Shown here: positions 55,669 to 64,000 of the stretch, piece after piece
Numbering within the stretch: position 1 is the stretch's first letter
Layout: every line of letters starts with the position of its first letter
Assembly (NCBI GenBank): GCA_963668445.1
Contig: OY764335.1
Span: 1,116,001 to 1,180,000 of the forward strand
Reading direction: 5' to 3'
Source: Poriferisulfidus sp963668445
Lineage (GTDB): Bacteria > Pseudomonadota > Gammaproteobacteria > Poriferisulfidales > Poriferisulfidaceae
DNA length: 64,000 nt
Program-made: the position numbers and the translations under genes
Notes under the pieces: model-generated
What the model was told of the DNA's origin: nothing
Databases searched by the model: none
What the model saw: the letters and a program-made list of their open reading frames with translations, nothing else

Positions 55669-56730
55669 TCATGCCGGCCGCTGGAGGTTGCGCCAAAACA
55701 GCGCCGCGATGCCCAGCGCCATCAAGCCGTGCACCCACCATACCCCCGCCCAGGCCGGCCAACTTCCGCCGCGCACTTGGGAGACGGCCAGCAACTGCAA
55801 TTGCGCATAGACCAGATAGATCAGAATGGCTCCGACCGCACGGGCGTACTTGCCTTCGCGCACCGAACTGCGCGCCAGCGGCACCGCCAGCGCCAACAGT
55901 AACAGCAGCGATACGGGCAGCGACAGCCGCCATTGCAATTCGCCGTTGGCCGCCGCCGAGTCCGACGCGAGCAGCTGCGCCAGTGTCATGTACCGCACAC
56001 GCTGCCGAGCCTGCTCCGAAACCGCCGCATCAATGCGCAGCGAATGCCGCTCGAACTCCATGGTGCGAAGGTCGGTGCTGCCCGGCCAACCGCTGTAGCG
56101 CCGCCCCTGCTCGAAGTTCAACACATAGGTCGCCCGCGCCTCGTCCAGATGCTTGGAAGCACGCGCCGCCGTCTCCACATGCACCTGCCGCGCCTGCGGA
56201 TGGTAGATTGCAAAAAACACCTCTTCCGCCACGGCGCCCGATGCCTCGCCCGTGTACAACGCCCATCGCCCGTCGCGAGCCTGCATGAACCGTCCGGGCT
56301 GCGTTACATCCAGTCCGGCTTCCAATCGCGCCCGATGATGGGCCAGTTCCGCCTCCAGCGACAACTGCGGCGTTACGTACAAACTCATGATGCCCAGCAC
56401 CATCGCCAGCGGCAGGCCCAGCATCGCCATCGGCACCAGCAGCCGCAACTCCGAACGCCCGCATGCGCGCATGGCCGCCACTTCACCATCCCGATGCAGC
56501 CGCCCCAAGGCCAGCACTGCCGACAACAGCATCAGGAACGGCAGCAGCTGCACGAAATACGCCGACAGCTTATTGAACAGCAACGCGGTGACGATGCCGC
56601 CGGAAAACTTGCCCTCCGCCAGATAGCCCAGCTGCTGCATCAGCAACTTGCCGGCGATCAGCAACAGCAGCGCGACCGTCACCGCCACGCCGGCTCGCGC
56701 CAATTCGACGGCGAGATAGCGGTCCAGCAC
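55669..56730 (-). CDS. lptF: LPS export permease LptF
   Basis: 353-aa partner of LptG. Six membrane helices and a periplasmic jellyroll between them; FLMLLSAVLALGRLHRDGEV and MRACGRSELRLLVPM fit the family. The GTG at 56730 gives the family start (MLDRYLAVEL); an ATG at 56769 would add 13 residues but runs into the likely promoter zone of pepA. lptF and pepA diverge, as in E. coli. Confidence 0.93.
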   Translation of the reverse strand: MLDRYLAVELARAGVAVTVALLLLIAGKLLMQQLGYLAEGKFSGGIVTALLFNKLSAYFVQLLPFLMLLSAVLALGRLHRDGEVAAMRACGRSELRLLVPMAMLGLPLAMVLGIMSLYVTPQLSLEAELAHHRARLEAGLDVTQPGRFMQARDGRWALYTGEASGAVAEEVFFAIYHPQARQVHVETAARASKHLDEARATYVLNFEQGRRYSGWPGSTDLRTMEFERHSLRIDAAVSEQARQRVRYMTLAQLLASDSAAANGELQWRLSLPVSLLLLLALAVPLARSSVREGKYARAVGAILIYLVYAQLQLLAVSQVRGGSWPAWAGVWWVHGLMALGIAALFWRNLQRPA

Positions 56731-56750
56731 CGGGACGCGCCAAGGCAATT

Positions 56751-56759
56751 TGATAAAAT
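56751..56759 (+). promoter_or_regulatory. Extended -10 promoter of pepA
   Basis: TGATAAAAT is an extended -10, giving a leader of about 29 bases before ATG 56795. It lies in the short A/T-rich gap between the divergent lptF and pepA. Confidence 0.45.
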
Positions 56760-56794
56760 TTGAAAGCATCATCCGCAATTCCGCATTCCCGCCC

Positions 56795-58285
56795 ATGAAC
56801 TACTCCGTCACGTCCGCCACGCCTGCGGCCATCTCCTGCGACTGCCTCGTGGTCGGCGTCTATGCGGACGGCCGCATGAGCCCCTCCGCCACGGCCGTCG
56901 ACAAGGCCACGCACGGCGCAGTCCGCGACATTCTGGCCCAAGACAGCACCGCAGGGAAAGCCGGAACGCTCACCCCATTGTATCGTCCCGCGGGCGTGAA
57001 GGCCAAGCGCGTCCTTCTGGCCGGCTTCGGCGAAGCCGCCAAACTCGACGAGCGCCGTTTTTTCAAGGCGCTGTCAGCCGTCGCGCAAAGCCTGCATCAA
57101 GGCCCGGCAGCGACTGCGGCAATCGCCGGCCTGGAGCTCCGCGTCCTCGGCCGTACGCCGCGCTGGACCGCACGCCAGACCGCCCTGCGCCTCGAGAACG
57201 AGGCGTATGCGTTCAACGCCACCAAACCCTCGGCCAAACTTCCGGCCGTGCCGCTCAAGCGCGTCGCCATCCCCGCCCCCGCCAACGGCCGTGCCGCAAT
57301 CCGGCAGAGCTTGGCCGAAGGCATCGCCATTGCAGCCGGCATGGTCTGGGCCCGGCAGCTGGGCGACATGCCGCCCAACATCTGCACCCCGACCTACCTC
57401 GTCAAGCAGGCCCGCCAGCTGGCACGCGGAGACGCCCGCTTCAAAGTGTCCGTGCTGAACCCGCCCGAACTGAAAAAGCGCCGAATGGGCGCCTTTCTGG
57501 CCGTTGCCCAAGGCAGTTCCGAACCGCCGCGCCTAATTACGATCGAGTACCGCGGCCGCAAGCGGCCGCAAGCGCCTGTCGCCCTAGTCGGCAAAGGCGT
57601 CACGTTCGATACCGGCGGCATCTCCATCAAGCCCAGTTCCGCCATGGACGAAATGAAGTTCGACATGTGCGGCGCCGGCAGCGTGCTCGGCACGCTTAAA
57701 GCCTGCGCGGCCCTTGATCTTCCGCAAGCCATCGTCGGCATCATTCCGGCGACCGAAAACATGCCCGGCGGCCGCGCCACCCGCCCCGGCGACGTCGTGG
57801 CCACCGCCTCCGGGCAAACCGTGGAAATTCTCAACACCGATGCCGAAGGCCGCCTAATCCTGTGCGATGCGCTGCACCACGCTCTGAGCTACAAACCCCG
57901 CCTGATCATCGACATCGCCACGCTAACCGGCGCCTGCCTGCACGCGCTCGGCAAGCACGCCTCCGGACTGTTCACCCAGCAGCCGGAACTCGAAAGCCAA
58001 CTGATCGCCGCCGGGCAGGAGAGCTGGGATCGCGTCTGGCCCCTGCCGCTATGGGACGACTACCAGCAGGAACTGGACAGCAATTTCGCCGATATCGCCA
58101 ATATCGGCCACCGCTACGCCGGCGCCACCACCGCCGCCTGCTTCCTGTCGCGCTTCGTCAAGGACACGCCATGGGCGCATCTGGACATCGCCGGCACCGC
58201 CTGGAATACCGGCAAGCGCAAAGGTGCCACCGGCCGGCCGGTGCCGCTGCTGACGCAGTTCCTGATGGCGGACGCCGCCGAATAG
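56795..58285 (+). CDS. pepA: Leucyl aminopeptidase
   Basis: 496-aa M17 aminopeptidase. Metal and catalytic motifs are VGKGVTFDTGGISIKPS and NTDAEGRLILCDAL. PepA cleaves N-terminal leucine and also serves as a DNA-binding accessory factor in Xer recombination at plasmid sites in E. coli; xerD is nearby but the link is not shown. Start ATG 56795; the frame upstream reaches back through the promoter. Followed by holC and valS, the usual gammaproteobacterial order. Confidence 0.96.
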   Translation: MNYSVTSATPAAISCDCLVVGVYADGRMSPSATAVDKATHGAVRDILAQDSTAGKAGTLTPLYRPAGVKAKRVLLAGFGEAAKLDERRFFKALSAVAQSLHQGPAATAAIAGLELRVLGRTPRWTARQTALRLENEAYAFNATKPSAKLPAVPLKRVAIPAPANGRAAIRQSLAEGIAIAAGMVWARQLGDMPPNICTPTYLVKQARQLARGDARFKVSVLNPPELKKRRMGAFLAVAQGSSEPPRLITIEYRGRKRPQAPVALVGKGVTFDTGGISIKPSSAMDEMKFDMCGAGSVLGTLKACAALDLPQAIVGIIPATENMPGGRATRPGDVVATASGQTVEILNTDAEGRLILCDALHHALSYKPRLIIDIATLTGACLHALGKHASGLFTQQPELESQLIAAGQESWDRVWPLPLWDDYQQELDSNFADIANIGHRYAGATTAACFLSRFVKDTPWAHLDIAGTAWNTGKRKGATGRPVPLLTQFLMADAAE

Positions 58286-58293
58286 CCGAACCC

Positions 58294-58704
58294 GTGCAGA
58301 CCGTCCGCTTCTACGTGCTCCGCCGCGACCGCCGGGAACGGTTCGCCTGCCGCATCGCGGAAAAAGCCGTCGCCCAAGGCCGGCGCGTGCACATCCGCGT
58401 CCGCGACGAACAGGCCGCCCAAGACATGGACACCCAGCTGTGGATCTACCACGACCAGAGCTTCCTGCCCCACAGCATCGGCGGCAACCCGAGCCCGCAC
58501 GTCAAGGTCACCATCCATGCCGAATGGCTGCCGGAACAGCGCGACGTGCTGATCAACCTAGGCGAGGGCCTGCCGCAGGAACTCGAGTCCTTCGCCCAGG
58601 TCGTCGAAGTGGTCGGACCGGACGATGCCACCAAAGCCCTCGGCCGCGAACGCTTCCGCCAGTACCGCGACCGCGGCCTCGAGCCCGATCACGAGATCAT
58701 GTAA
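58294..58704 (+). CDS. holC: DNA polymerase III chi subunit
   Basis: 136-aa HolC, which links the clamp loader to single-strand-binding protein. FYVLRRDRRERFACRIAEKA and LWIYHDQSFLPHSI are typical. GTG 58294 is the start, 8 bases after pepA. It precedes valS by 47 bases. Ordinary for the family. Confidence 0.92.
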   Translation: MQTVRFYVLRRDRRERFACRIAEKAVAQGRRVHIRVRDEQAAQDMDTQLWIYHDQSFLPHSIGGNPSPHVKVTIHAEWLPEQRDVLINLGEGLPQELESFAQVVEVVGPDDATKALGRERFRQYRDRGLEPDHEIM

Positions 58705-58751
58705 CCCGGCGGCGGCTCAACCGCCCGCCCCTCGCCGCCCCGCAAGCGCGG

Positions 58752-61517
58752 ATGGAAAAAAGCTACGCCCCCGAACGCATCGAAGCCCGCTGGCGGCAAC
58801 GCTGGGAGGCCGGCGGCGCTTTCGCGCCGCACGGCGACGGCACCCCGTTCTGCATCATGATCCCGCCACCGAACGTCACCGGCACTCTGCATATGGGGCA
58901 CGCCTTCCAAGACGCGCTGATGGACATCCTGACGCGCTGGCGGCGCATGCAAGGCCGTGCCGCGTTGTGGCAACCGGGCACCGACCACGCCGGCATCGCC
59001 ACGCAGATGGTGGTCGAACGCAAGCTCGAACGCGAAGGCCGCAGCCGCCAAGAGCTCGGCCGCGATGCCTTCGTGGCGGAAGTCTGGAACTGGAAGCGCG
59101 AATCCGGCGGCCGCATCACCGACCAATTGCGGCGCCTGGGCGCCTCGGTGGACTGGTCACGGGAACGCTTCACCATGGACGACGAACTGTCCGAAGCCGT
59201 GCGCGAAGTGTTCGTGCAGCTGTACGAGCAGGGCCTCATCTACCGCGGCACGCGGCTGGTGAATTGGGACCCGGTCCTGCGCACCGCCCTTTCCGACCTG
59301 GAAGTCCTCGCCTCCGAAGAACAAGGCCACCTGTGGCACCTGCGCTACCCGATGGCAGGCTCCGACGCCGTGCTGACAGTGGCCACCACGCGCCCCGAAA
59401 CCATGCTCGGCGACACCGCCGTCGCCGTGCACCCCGACGATGCCCGCTATCAGGCATGGATCGGAAAATCCGTGCTCCTGCCGCTGGCGGAACGCGAGAT
59501 CCCGATCATCGCCGACGACTACGTGGATCCGGAGTTCGGCTCCGGCTGCGTGAAGATTACGCCCGCGCACGATTTCAACGACTACCGGATGGGCCTGCGG
59601 CACGACTTGCCGCTGATCAACATCTTCACCGACACCGCGCATCTGAACGACGCGGTGCCGGCCGCCTACCGCGGCTTGAGCCGGGAACAGGCGCGCGAGC
59701 GCGTGCTGGCCGACCTCGACGCGCAAGGCCTGCTCGAGAAAACCGAAAATCATGCGCTGACGATCCCACGCGGCGACCGCAGCGGCGCCATCGTCGAACC
59801 CTACCTGACCGACCAATGGTACGTGCGTACCGAGCCGCTCGCCCGGGAGGCCGTCCAAGCCGTGCGCGACGGCCGCATCCGCTTCGTGCCGGACAACTGG
59901 AGCAAGACCTACTACGAATGGATGCAGAACATTGAGGACTGGTGCATCAGCCGCCAGCTCTGGTGGGGGCACCGCATCCCTGCCTGGTACGACGCCGACG
60001 GCAACATCTACGTCGGGCGCGACGAACAGGAAGTGCGCGCCAAGCACGCGCTGGACGCAAACCTCCCGCTGCATCAGGACGAAGACGTGCTGGACACTTG
60101 GTTCTCCTCCGCGCTCTGGCCGTTCTCCACGCTGGGCTGGCCCCGGAAGAGCGCCGAGCTGGAACGCTTTTATCCGACCGACATTCTGGTCACCGGCTTC
60201 GACATCATCTTCTTCTGGGTCGCACGCATGATCATGATGGGGCTGCGCTTCGCGAAGGACGTACCGTTCCGGCGCGTGTACGTGCATGGCCTAGTGCGCG
60301 ACGCGCACGGCCAGAAGATGTCCAAATCGAAAGGCAATACCATCGACCCCATCGATGTCATCGACGGCATCGGACGGGACGCGCTTGTGCAAAAGCGCGT
60401 CGCCGACCTGATGGATCCGGGCAAGGCGAAGGCCATCGGGCGAATCACCCGCGAAGAGTTTCCGGAAGGGTTTCCGGCTTCCGGAACGGACGCGCTGCGC
60501 TTCTGCTTCGCCGCGCAAGCCACGTTCGGCCGCGACGTGCGCTTCGAACTGCCGCGTGTGCTGGGCTACCGGAACTTCTGCAACAAGCTGTGGAACGCCA
60601 CGCGCTTCGCGCTGCTGCACGCCGAACGACTGGACGCCGACGCGCCCGACGCGAATCCGGGACTGGCCGACCGCTGGATCCGCCATCGCCTGCACACTAC
60701 GGCGCAGGATGTCGCCGAGCACCTCGAGGAGTGCCGCTTCGACCTGGCCGCACAGACGCTGTACGACTTCGTGTGGCACGATTTCTGCGATTGGTATCTG
60801 GAACTCGCCAAGGCGACCTTGGCGCAGAACGGTCCTGAAGCGCAAGCGCAATCCACATTGCAGACCCTCTTCGAAACGCTGGAAGACGCCCTCGGCCTGC
60901 TGCACCCGTTCATGCCCTTCATCACGGAAGAACTCTGCCAGAAGCTGCCGCAACGGCAAAAAGACTCGGACGCCATGCTGGTGAATGCCGCTTGGCCGCA
61001 GCCGGAAGCGGTCGCCGATGCCGAAGATGCCGTCGCCACCATCGGCTGGCTGCAGGATTTCGTCGGCGGCATCCGACGCATCCGCGCCGAAATGGATATC
61101 GCGCCCGGCCGACCGGTTCCCGTCCTGCTGGACGGCTGGACGGCGCAAGACCAAGCCCGCTTCGGCGAAACCGAAGGATGGATCATGGGCTTGGCAAAGC
61201 CGGAATCCGTGCGCTGGCTTGCCGACGGCGAACCGGCCCCCGAATCCGCCACGGCACTGGTCGGCAACATGCGCGTGCTGATCCCACTCTCAGGCCTGAT
61301 CGACCGCGATGCGGAACTGGAACGGCTGGACCGCGAACTGAAGAAACTGGAAGGCACGCGGGCTTCGGTGCAAGGCAAGCTGAGCAACGAGAATTTCGTG
61401 TCGAAGGCGCCCGCCGATGTGGTAGAGCAGGAACGCAAGCGCCTTGCCGAATTGGAGGCTGCGCATGCGCAGCTGGCTCGGCAGCGCGAAAAAATCAAGC
61501 AGATGGAACATGCATGA
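58752..61517 (+). CDS. valS: Valyl-tRNA synthetase
   Basis: 921-aa class I synthetase. PPPNVTGTLHMGHAF carries the HIGH-type motif, KMSKSKGN is complete, the CP1 editing domain is present (TTRPETMLGDTAVAVHP), and a C-terminal coiled coil (about residues 850-921) ends the protein. It charges tRNA-Val and hydrolyses mischarged Thr-tRNA. ATG 58752 follows the family start. Confidence 0.97.
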   Translation: MEKSYAPERIEARWRQRWEAGGAFAPHGDGTPFCIMIPPPNVTGTLHMGHAFQDALMDILTRWRRMQGRAALWQPGTDHAGIATQMVVERKLEREGRSRQELGRDAFVAEVWNWKRESGGRITDQLRRLGASVDWSRERFTMDDELSEAVREVFVQLYEQGLIYRGTRLVNWDPVLRTALSDLEVLASEEQGHLWHLRYPMAGSDAVLTVATTRPETMLGDTAVAVHPDDARYQAWIGKSVLLPLAEREIPIIADDYVDPEFGSGCVKITPAHDFNDYRMGLRHDLPLINIFTDTAHLNDAVPAAYRGLSREQARERVLADLDAQGLLEKTENHALTIPRGDRSGAIVEPYLTDQWYVRTEPLAREAVQAVRDGRIRFVPDNWSKTYYEWMQNIEDWCISRQLWWGHRIPAWYDADGNIYVGRDEQEVRAKHALDANLPLHQDEDVLDTWFSSALWPFSTLGWPRKSAELERFYPTDILVTGFDIIFFWVARMIMMGLRFAKDVPFRRVYVHGLVRDAHGQKMSKSKGNTIDPIDVIDGIGRDALVQKRVADLMDPGKAKAIGRITREEFPEGFPASGTDALRFCFAAQATFGRDVRFELPRVLGYRNFCNKLWNATRFALLHAERLDADAPDANPGLADRWIRHRLHTTAQDVAEHLEECRFDLAAQTLYDFVWHDFCDWYLELAKATLAQNGPEAQAQSTLQTLFETLEDALGLLHPFMPFITEELCQKLPQRQKDSDAMLVNAAWPQPEAVADAEDAVATIGWLQDFVGGIRRIRAEMDIAPGRPVPVLLDGWTAQDQARFGETEGWIMGLAKPESVRWLADGEPAPESATALVGNMRVLIPLSGLIDRDAELERLDRELKKLEGTRASVQGKLSNENFVSKAPADVVEQERKRLAELEAAHAQLARQREKIKQMEHA

Positions 61518-61572
61518 GTCTTCCTACCGGCAACAGTTGCACGTTGCATAGCACATCGACCGCAACCGGCCA

Positions 61573-63180
61573 ATGTCCGGCCCTTTGAAACCCATGCCTG
61601 CACCCATGCCGAGTCCGGTTCGTTTGCATGGCCGCGTGATTAGCGGACGCGGCACGGCATCGCGGTCCATCGTCGGTCCTTCCCCTATCTCAGACTTCTT
61701 CGGAAAACTCCAAGCACCCGGTTCGCTCAATGTGGCATTGGACGGCCCGGTTCGATTCGACCCTGAGCAGGTCGCCATCCCCAAGGATGGGCGAGCCTAC
61801 TACTGGCCGGCCGAAATCAATGACACCCCATGCCTGATGACGCGTGCTGACGGGCACCCGTTGCATGTCGTCGAAATCCTCTCTCCGCTCCATCTTAGAA
61901 AGGAATTCAACCTGCGCGACGGCGACGCCGTAACGCTTGAGATCTCCCCCGACCTCCCGGCGGCCTTATCGCGGAGCACCCGAATCGTCTGGGGCGTCTT
62001 TTGGGGCTTTCGGGGACGTTGGTACGCATCTCGGACATACCGGGCGTTCATCGGCCCGTTTTGGCTGCTCCGCCGCATCGCCACGCAATCGCCGAAATAC
62101 GGAGCCAAAGTATGGAACCGCGCCAAAGGCCGAACCACCGTTCCGCTTTGCCATATCAATCTGGCGCGGGATCCCAAACTGCGCGGCGGCGAGCGCCAGA
62201 CCGAAATTCTGGTCCACGCGCTGGCTGCCGAAGGGGAGCCGAAGCAGCGCGTCGTCGTACTGCAGCGCGGGCCGCTGGCAAAACGCTTCCTGAACAGCAG
62301 TACTCTAGAAGTTCGCTGGGTGCGCAACCGAATGGCTGCGGCATGGGCCTGCCAAGGCTCTGCCTTGCTGCATGCCCACGAAGCGCACGCCGCCCAAGCG
62401 GCGTATGCCGCCCGTCTGCTGTGGGGCATCCCCTACCTGATTACGCGCCGCCTGACCAAGCCCATTCGCGACAACGTCTACAGTTCCGCCGTGTATCGGA
62501 ACGCACGGGTCGTAATCGCCCTGACGCAAGCGGTCGAAGACGGCCTGCGGAACCGCTTCTCGAAACTGTCCATCACGCGCATCCCGGACGCATGGAACCC
62601 GGCATCGCCGGAACCGAAAGCGGCGCATGCTATCCGAGAACGATTCGCCGGGAATTTCCTCATCGGCCATGCTGCGGCCATGGACGGGCCTGAGAAAGGC
62701 CACGCCGTGCTGATTGAAGCGGCCCGGATCTTGCAAGCCCGATGCCCCGATGCTCACTTCCTGCTCTTGGGAGGCGGCCGTCTGGAAGAAGCATTGAGGC
62801 ATCAGGCCGAGGGCCTGAACAATGTGCATTTCGCCGGCTGGGTCGAAGATCCGGCGCCATGGATTGCCGCCTTCGATTTGTTCGCGTTCCCTTCCCTGAT
62901 CGAACCGCTAGGCTCGACGCTTCTCGATGTGCTTCGCGCCGGCGTTCCCATCGTAGCAAGCCGGGTGGACGGCATTCCGGAAGTCGTCACGGAAGAATGC
63001 GGCGTGCTGGTCCCGCCCGGGGATGCGGAAGCGCTTGCGGAGCAGTTGCAGCGGCTGCGCCAATCGGAAGAATTGCGGCAGCGCATGGCCGAGGCTGGGC
63101 GCACACGCGCTGAGCAATACGACCCCGCACTCATTGCAAGGCGGCATCTCGATGTTTACCGCAACTTTATCGACGTGTAG
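61573..63180 (+). CDS. Family-4 glycosyltransferase fused to an archaeal riboflavin-kinase-like domain
   Basis: 535 aa in two parts. Residues 16-125 resemble the archaeal CTP-dependent riboflavin kinase (DUF120) barrel: LHGRVISGRG, PGSLNVALDGPVRF and a strong match to its end, LSPLHLRKEFNLRDGDAVTL (archaeal enzymes have LREQFNLKDGD). A basic, partly amphipathic linker (126-188) follows. Residues 189-535 form a GT-B glycosyltransferase of family 4, with NLARDPKLRGGERQTEIL, LLGGGRLEE, and FAFPSLIEPLGSTLLDVL as the nucleotide-sugar region. The donor and acceptor are unknown; GT4 enzymes often build LPS core or O-antigen. Whether the first domain is still a kinase or binds a nucleotide cannot be said. 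It begins 55 bases after valS. Confidence 0.85.
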   Translation: MSGPLKPMPAPMPSPVRLHGRVISGRGTASRSIVGPSPISDFFGKLQAPGSLNVALDGPVRFDPEQVAIPKDGRAYYWPAEINDTPCLMTRADGHPLHVVEILSPLHLRKEFNLRDGDAVTLEISPDLPAALSRSTRIVWGVFWGFRGRWYASRTYRAFIGPFWLLRRIATQSPKYGAKVWNRAKGRTTVPLCHINLARDPKLRGGERQTEILVHALAAEGEPKQRVVVLQRGPLAKRFLNSSTLEVRWVRNRMAAAWACQGSALLHAHEAHAAQAAYAARLLWGIPYLITRRLTKPIRDNVYSSAVYRNARVVIALTQAVEDGLRNRFSKLSITRIPDAWNPASPEPKAAHAIRERFAGNFLIGHAAAMDGPEKGHAVLIEAARILQARCPDAHFLLLGGGRLEEALRHQAEGLNNVHFAGWVEDPAPWIAAFDLFAFPSLIEPLGSTLLDVLRAGVPIVASRVDGIPEVVTEECGVLVPPGDAEALAEQLQRLRQSEELRQRMAEAGRTRAEQYDPALIARRHLDVYRNFIDV

Positions 63181-63256
63181 ATCTGGAAGAATCTCCGGAC
63201 CCGTTGGAATCGTACCGGAAACGACAGACACCCGGCCCGCTTCGCCGCCAAACGGT

Positions 63257-64000
63257 TCACGCCAACTTCAGCACTTGCTCCAAATCGGCATGCTGGAATG
63301 CAGAAGCCATGCGTTCCATTTCGCGCTGTTCCACCCCGAGTCGTGCAGCCTCGATACGCCAAGCAGCTACGGCTTGAACAACTTCCTTCGCGACGCGACG
63401 CGCCTCTGAAGCGCTCAGCCCATAATTCCGGGCCGTCTCCATTGCCAACGCGAACGAAGCCGTGCCGTCATGGCGGTCGATATGCGTGGCGAGCACCCTC
63501 GGGTGCACATCCGCCGGCGTCGGGTTCAAATCATACACCGGAGACAGGCGCCAGCCGTGTATGTCGGGGCGAAGGAATCCGTGGTTTCTCAGATGGTCGT
63601 CCGTATTGGAAATCAGGATGTTGAAGACGACCCGGCGCCAAAGCTGGCCAAGGTCGCGCTCCACGGCCGCACCGTAACGGCGTAGTGCTTCGGCAATCTC
63701 GAGGTAGGACCGCGGCTCGCGGTCCGTCGCTCCCAGCATGCTCATGGCAGAAAGAAACGGGATGCGACACCCAAGCTGTCGGTCGAAGCGACGCACCACC
63801 AGCACGGCCTGATCGGCGACCTTCTCCAGCCTCCACGCCGGCACTTCCAGCCCGGCCTTTGCGGCCAGTGCCAAGGCGACGCCTTCCCAGCGCACTATGT
63901 CGACGTTATCCGACTGATGCGGGAATTTTGCGATCAGCAGCGTGCCGTCCGCATCCCGAACCGATGCCTTGGGCCGCGCTCCGCCAAGCGACGAGCCCGG
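63257..64000 (-). CDS. HipA family kinase (C-terminal part)
   Basis: The frame is open to the end of the window, so about 248 C-terminal codons are seen and the start is outside. The glycine-rich GSSLGGARPKASV and LLIAKFPHQSDN lie just inside the right edge; the catalytic loop ISNTDDHLRNHGFL and the metal-binding SPVYDLNPTP follow. HipA-type kinases phosphorylate glutamyl-tRNA synthetase or other targets and act as toxins when not held by a HipB antitoxin. Any HipB gene would lie beyond the window. It converges with the glycosyltransferase gene, 76 bases apart. Confidence 0.87.
   Translation of the reverse strand, partial: PGSSLGGARPKASVRDADGTLLIAKFPHQSDNVDIVRWEGVALALAAKAGLEVPAWRLEKVADQAVLVVRRFDRQLGCRIPFLSAMSMLGATDREPRSYLEIAEALRRYGAAVERDLGQLWRRVVFNILISNTDDHLRNHGFLRPDIHGWRLSPVYDLNPTPADVHPRVLATHIDRHDGTASFALAMETARNYGLSASEARRVAKEVVQAVAAWRIEAARLGVEQREMERMASAFQHADLEQVLKLA

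Overview
The window is a GC-rich, densely packed bacterial chromosome segment. The housekeeping order points to Gammaproteobacteria, with Betaproteobacteria not excluded: tRNA-Tyr/Gly/Thr-tuf-tRNA-Trp-secE-nusG-rplKAJL-rpoBC, dedD-cvpA-purF, ftsH-glmM-tpiA-secG-tRNA-Leu, and lptGF divergent from pepA-holC-valS. Genes for methanofuran/tetrahydromethanopterin cofactors (pabB, MfnF-like, MfnD-like and HisA-like proteins) and a glycerate 2-kinase suggest methylotrophic C1 metabolism, or descent from a methylotroph. A 13-repeat secreted ankyrin protein and a HipA kinase are accessory genes often seen in host-associated bacteria; that part is inference.

Layout. 1-1593: C-terminal part of a DUF2723 membrane protein. 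1605-5644: C1-cofactor genes. 5701-7924: Tsx-like outer-membrane channel, a TnpB gene that has lost its first RuvC motif, a 21/22 inverted repeat bracketing it, and a gene-poor stretch. 7925-9470: moaB and moaA tail to tail. 9595-24211: transcription/translation block on the minus strand. 24258-25975: DUF6776 and argC. 26060-31945: hemJ, a HAD phosphatase, the ankyrin protein, small unknown genes, cysS, hisI. 31956-42486: LplT-Aas fusion, glutamate-synthase-like protein, CPA1-type antiporter, dedD-cvpA-purF, L,D-transpeptidase, glycerate kinase. 42500-49029: lpxH, ftsH, glmM, an unknown gene, tpiA, secG, tRNA-Leu. 49063-58704: addA, dsbC, xerD, RDD protein, lptG/lptF, pepA, holC. 58752-64000: valS, a glycosyltransferase fused to an archaeal riboflavin-kinase-like domain, and the C-terminal part of HipA.

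The most unusual features lie inside otherwise ordinary genes. RpoB (about 1507 aa) has a duplicated SI1 module and RpoC (about 1741 aa) carries three extra segments, the largest a charged, probably coiled-coil insert of about 230 residues in the clamp region. The PlsC-like domain of the LplT-Aas fusion lacks the HX4D motif, the CPA1 antiporter lacks its ND pair, and tuf uses codons unlike its operon neighbours. Many genes overlap by ATGA/GTGA, several convergent pairs abut or overlap at their 3' ends, and several promoters look like extended -10 sites with little -35 element.
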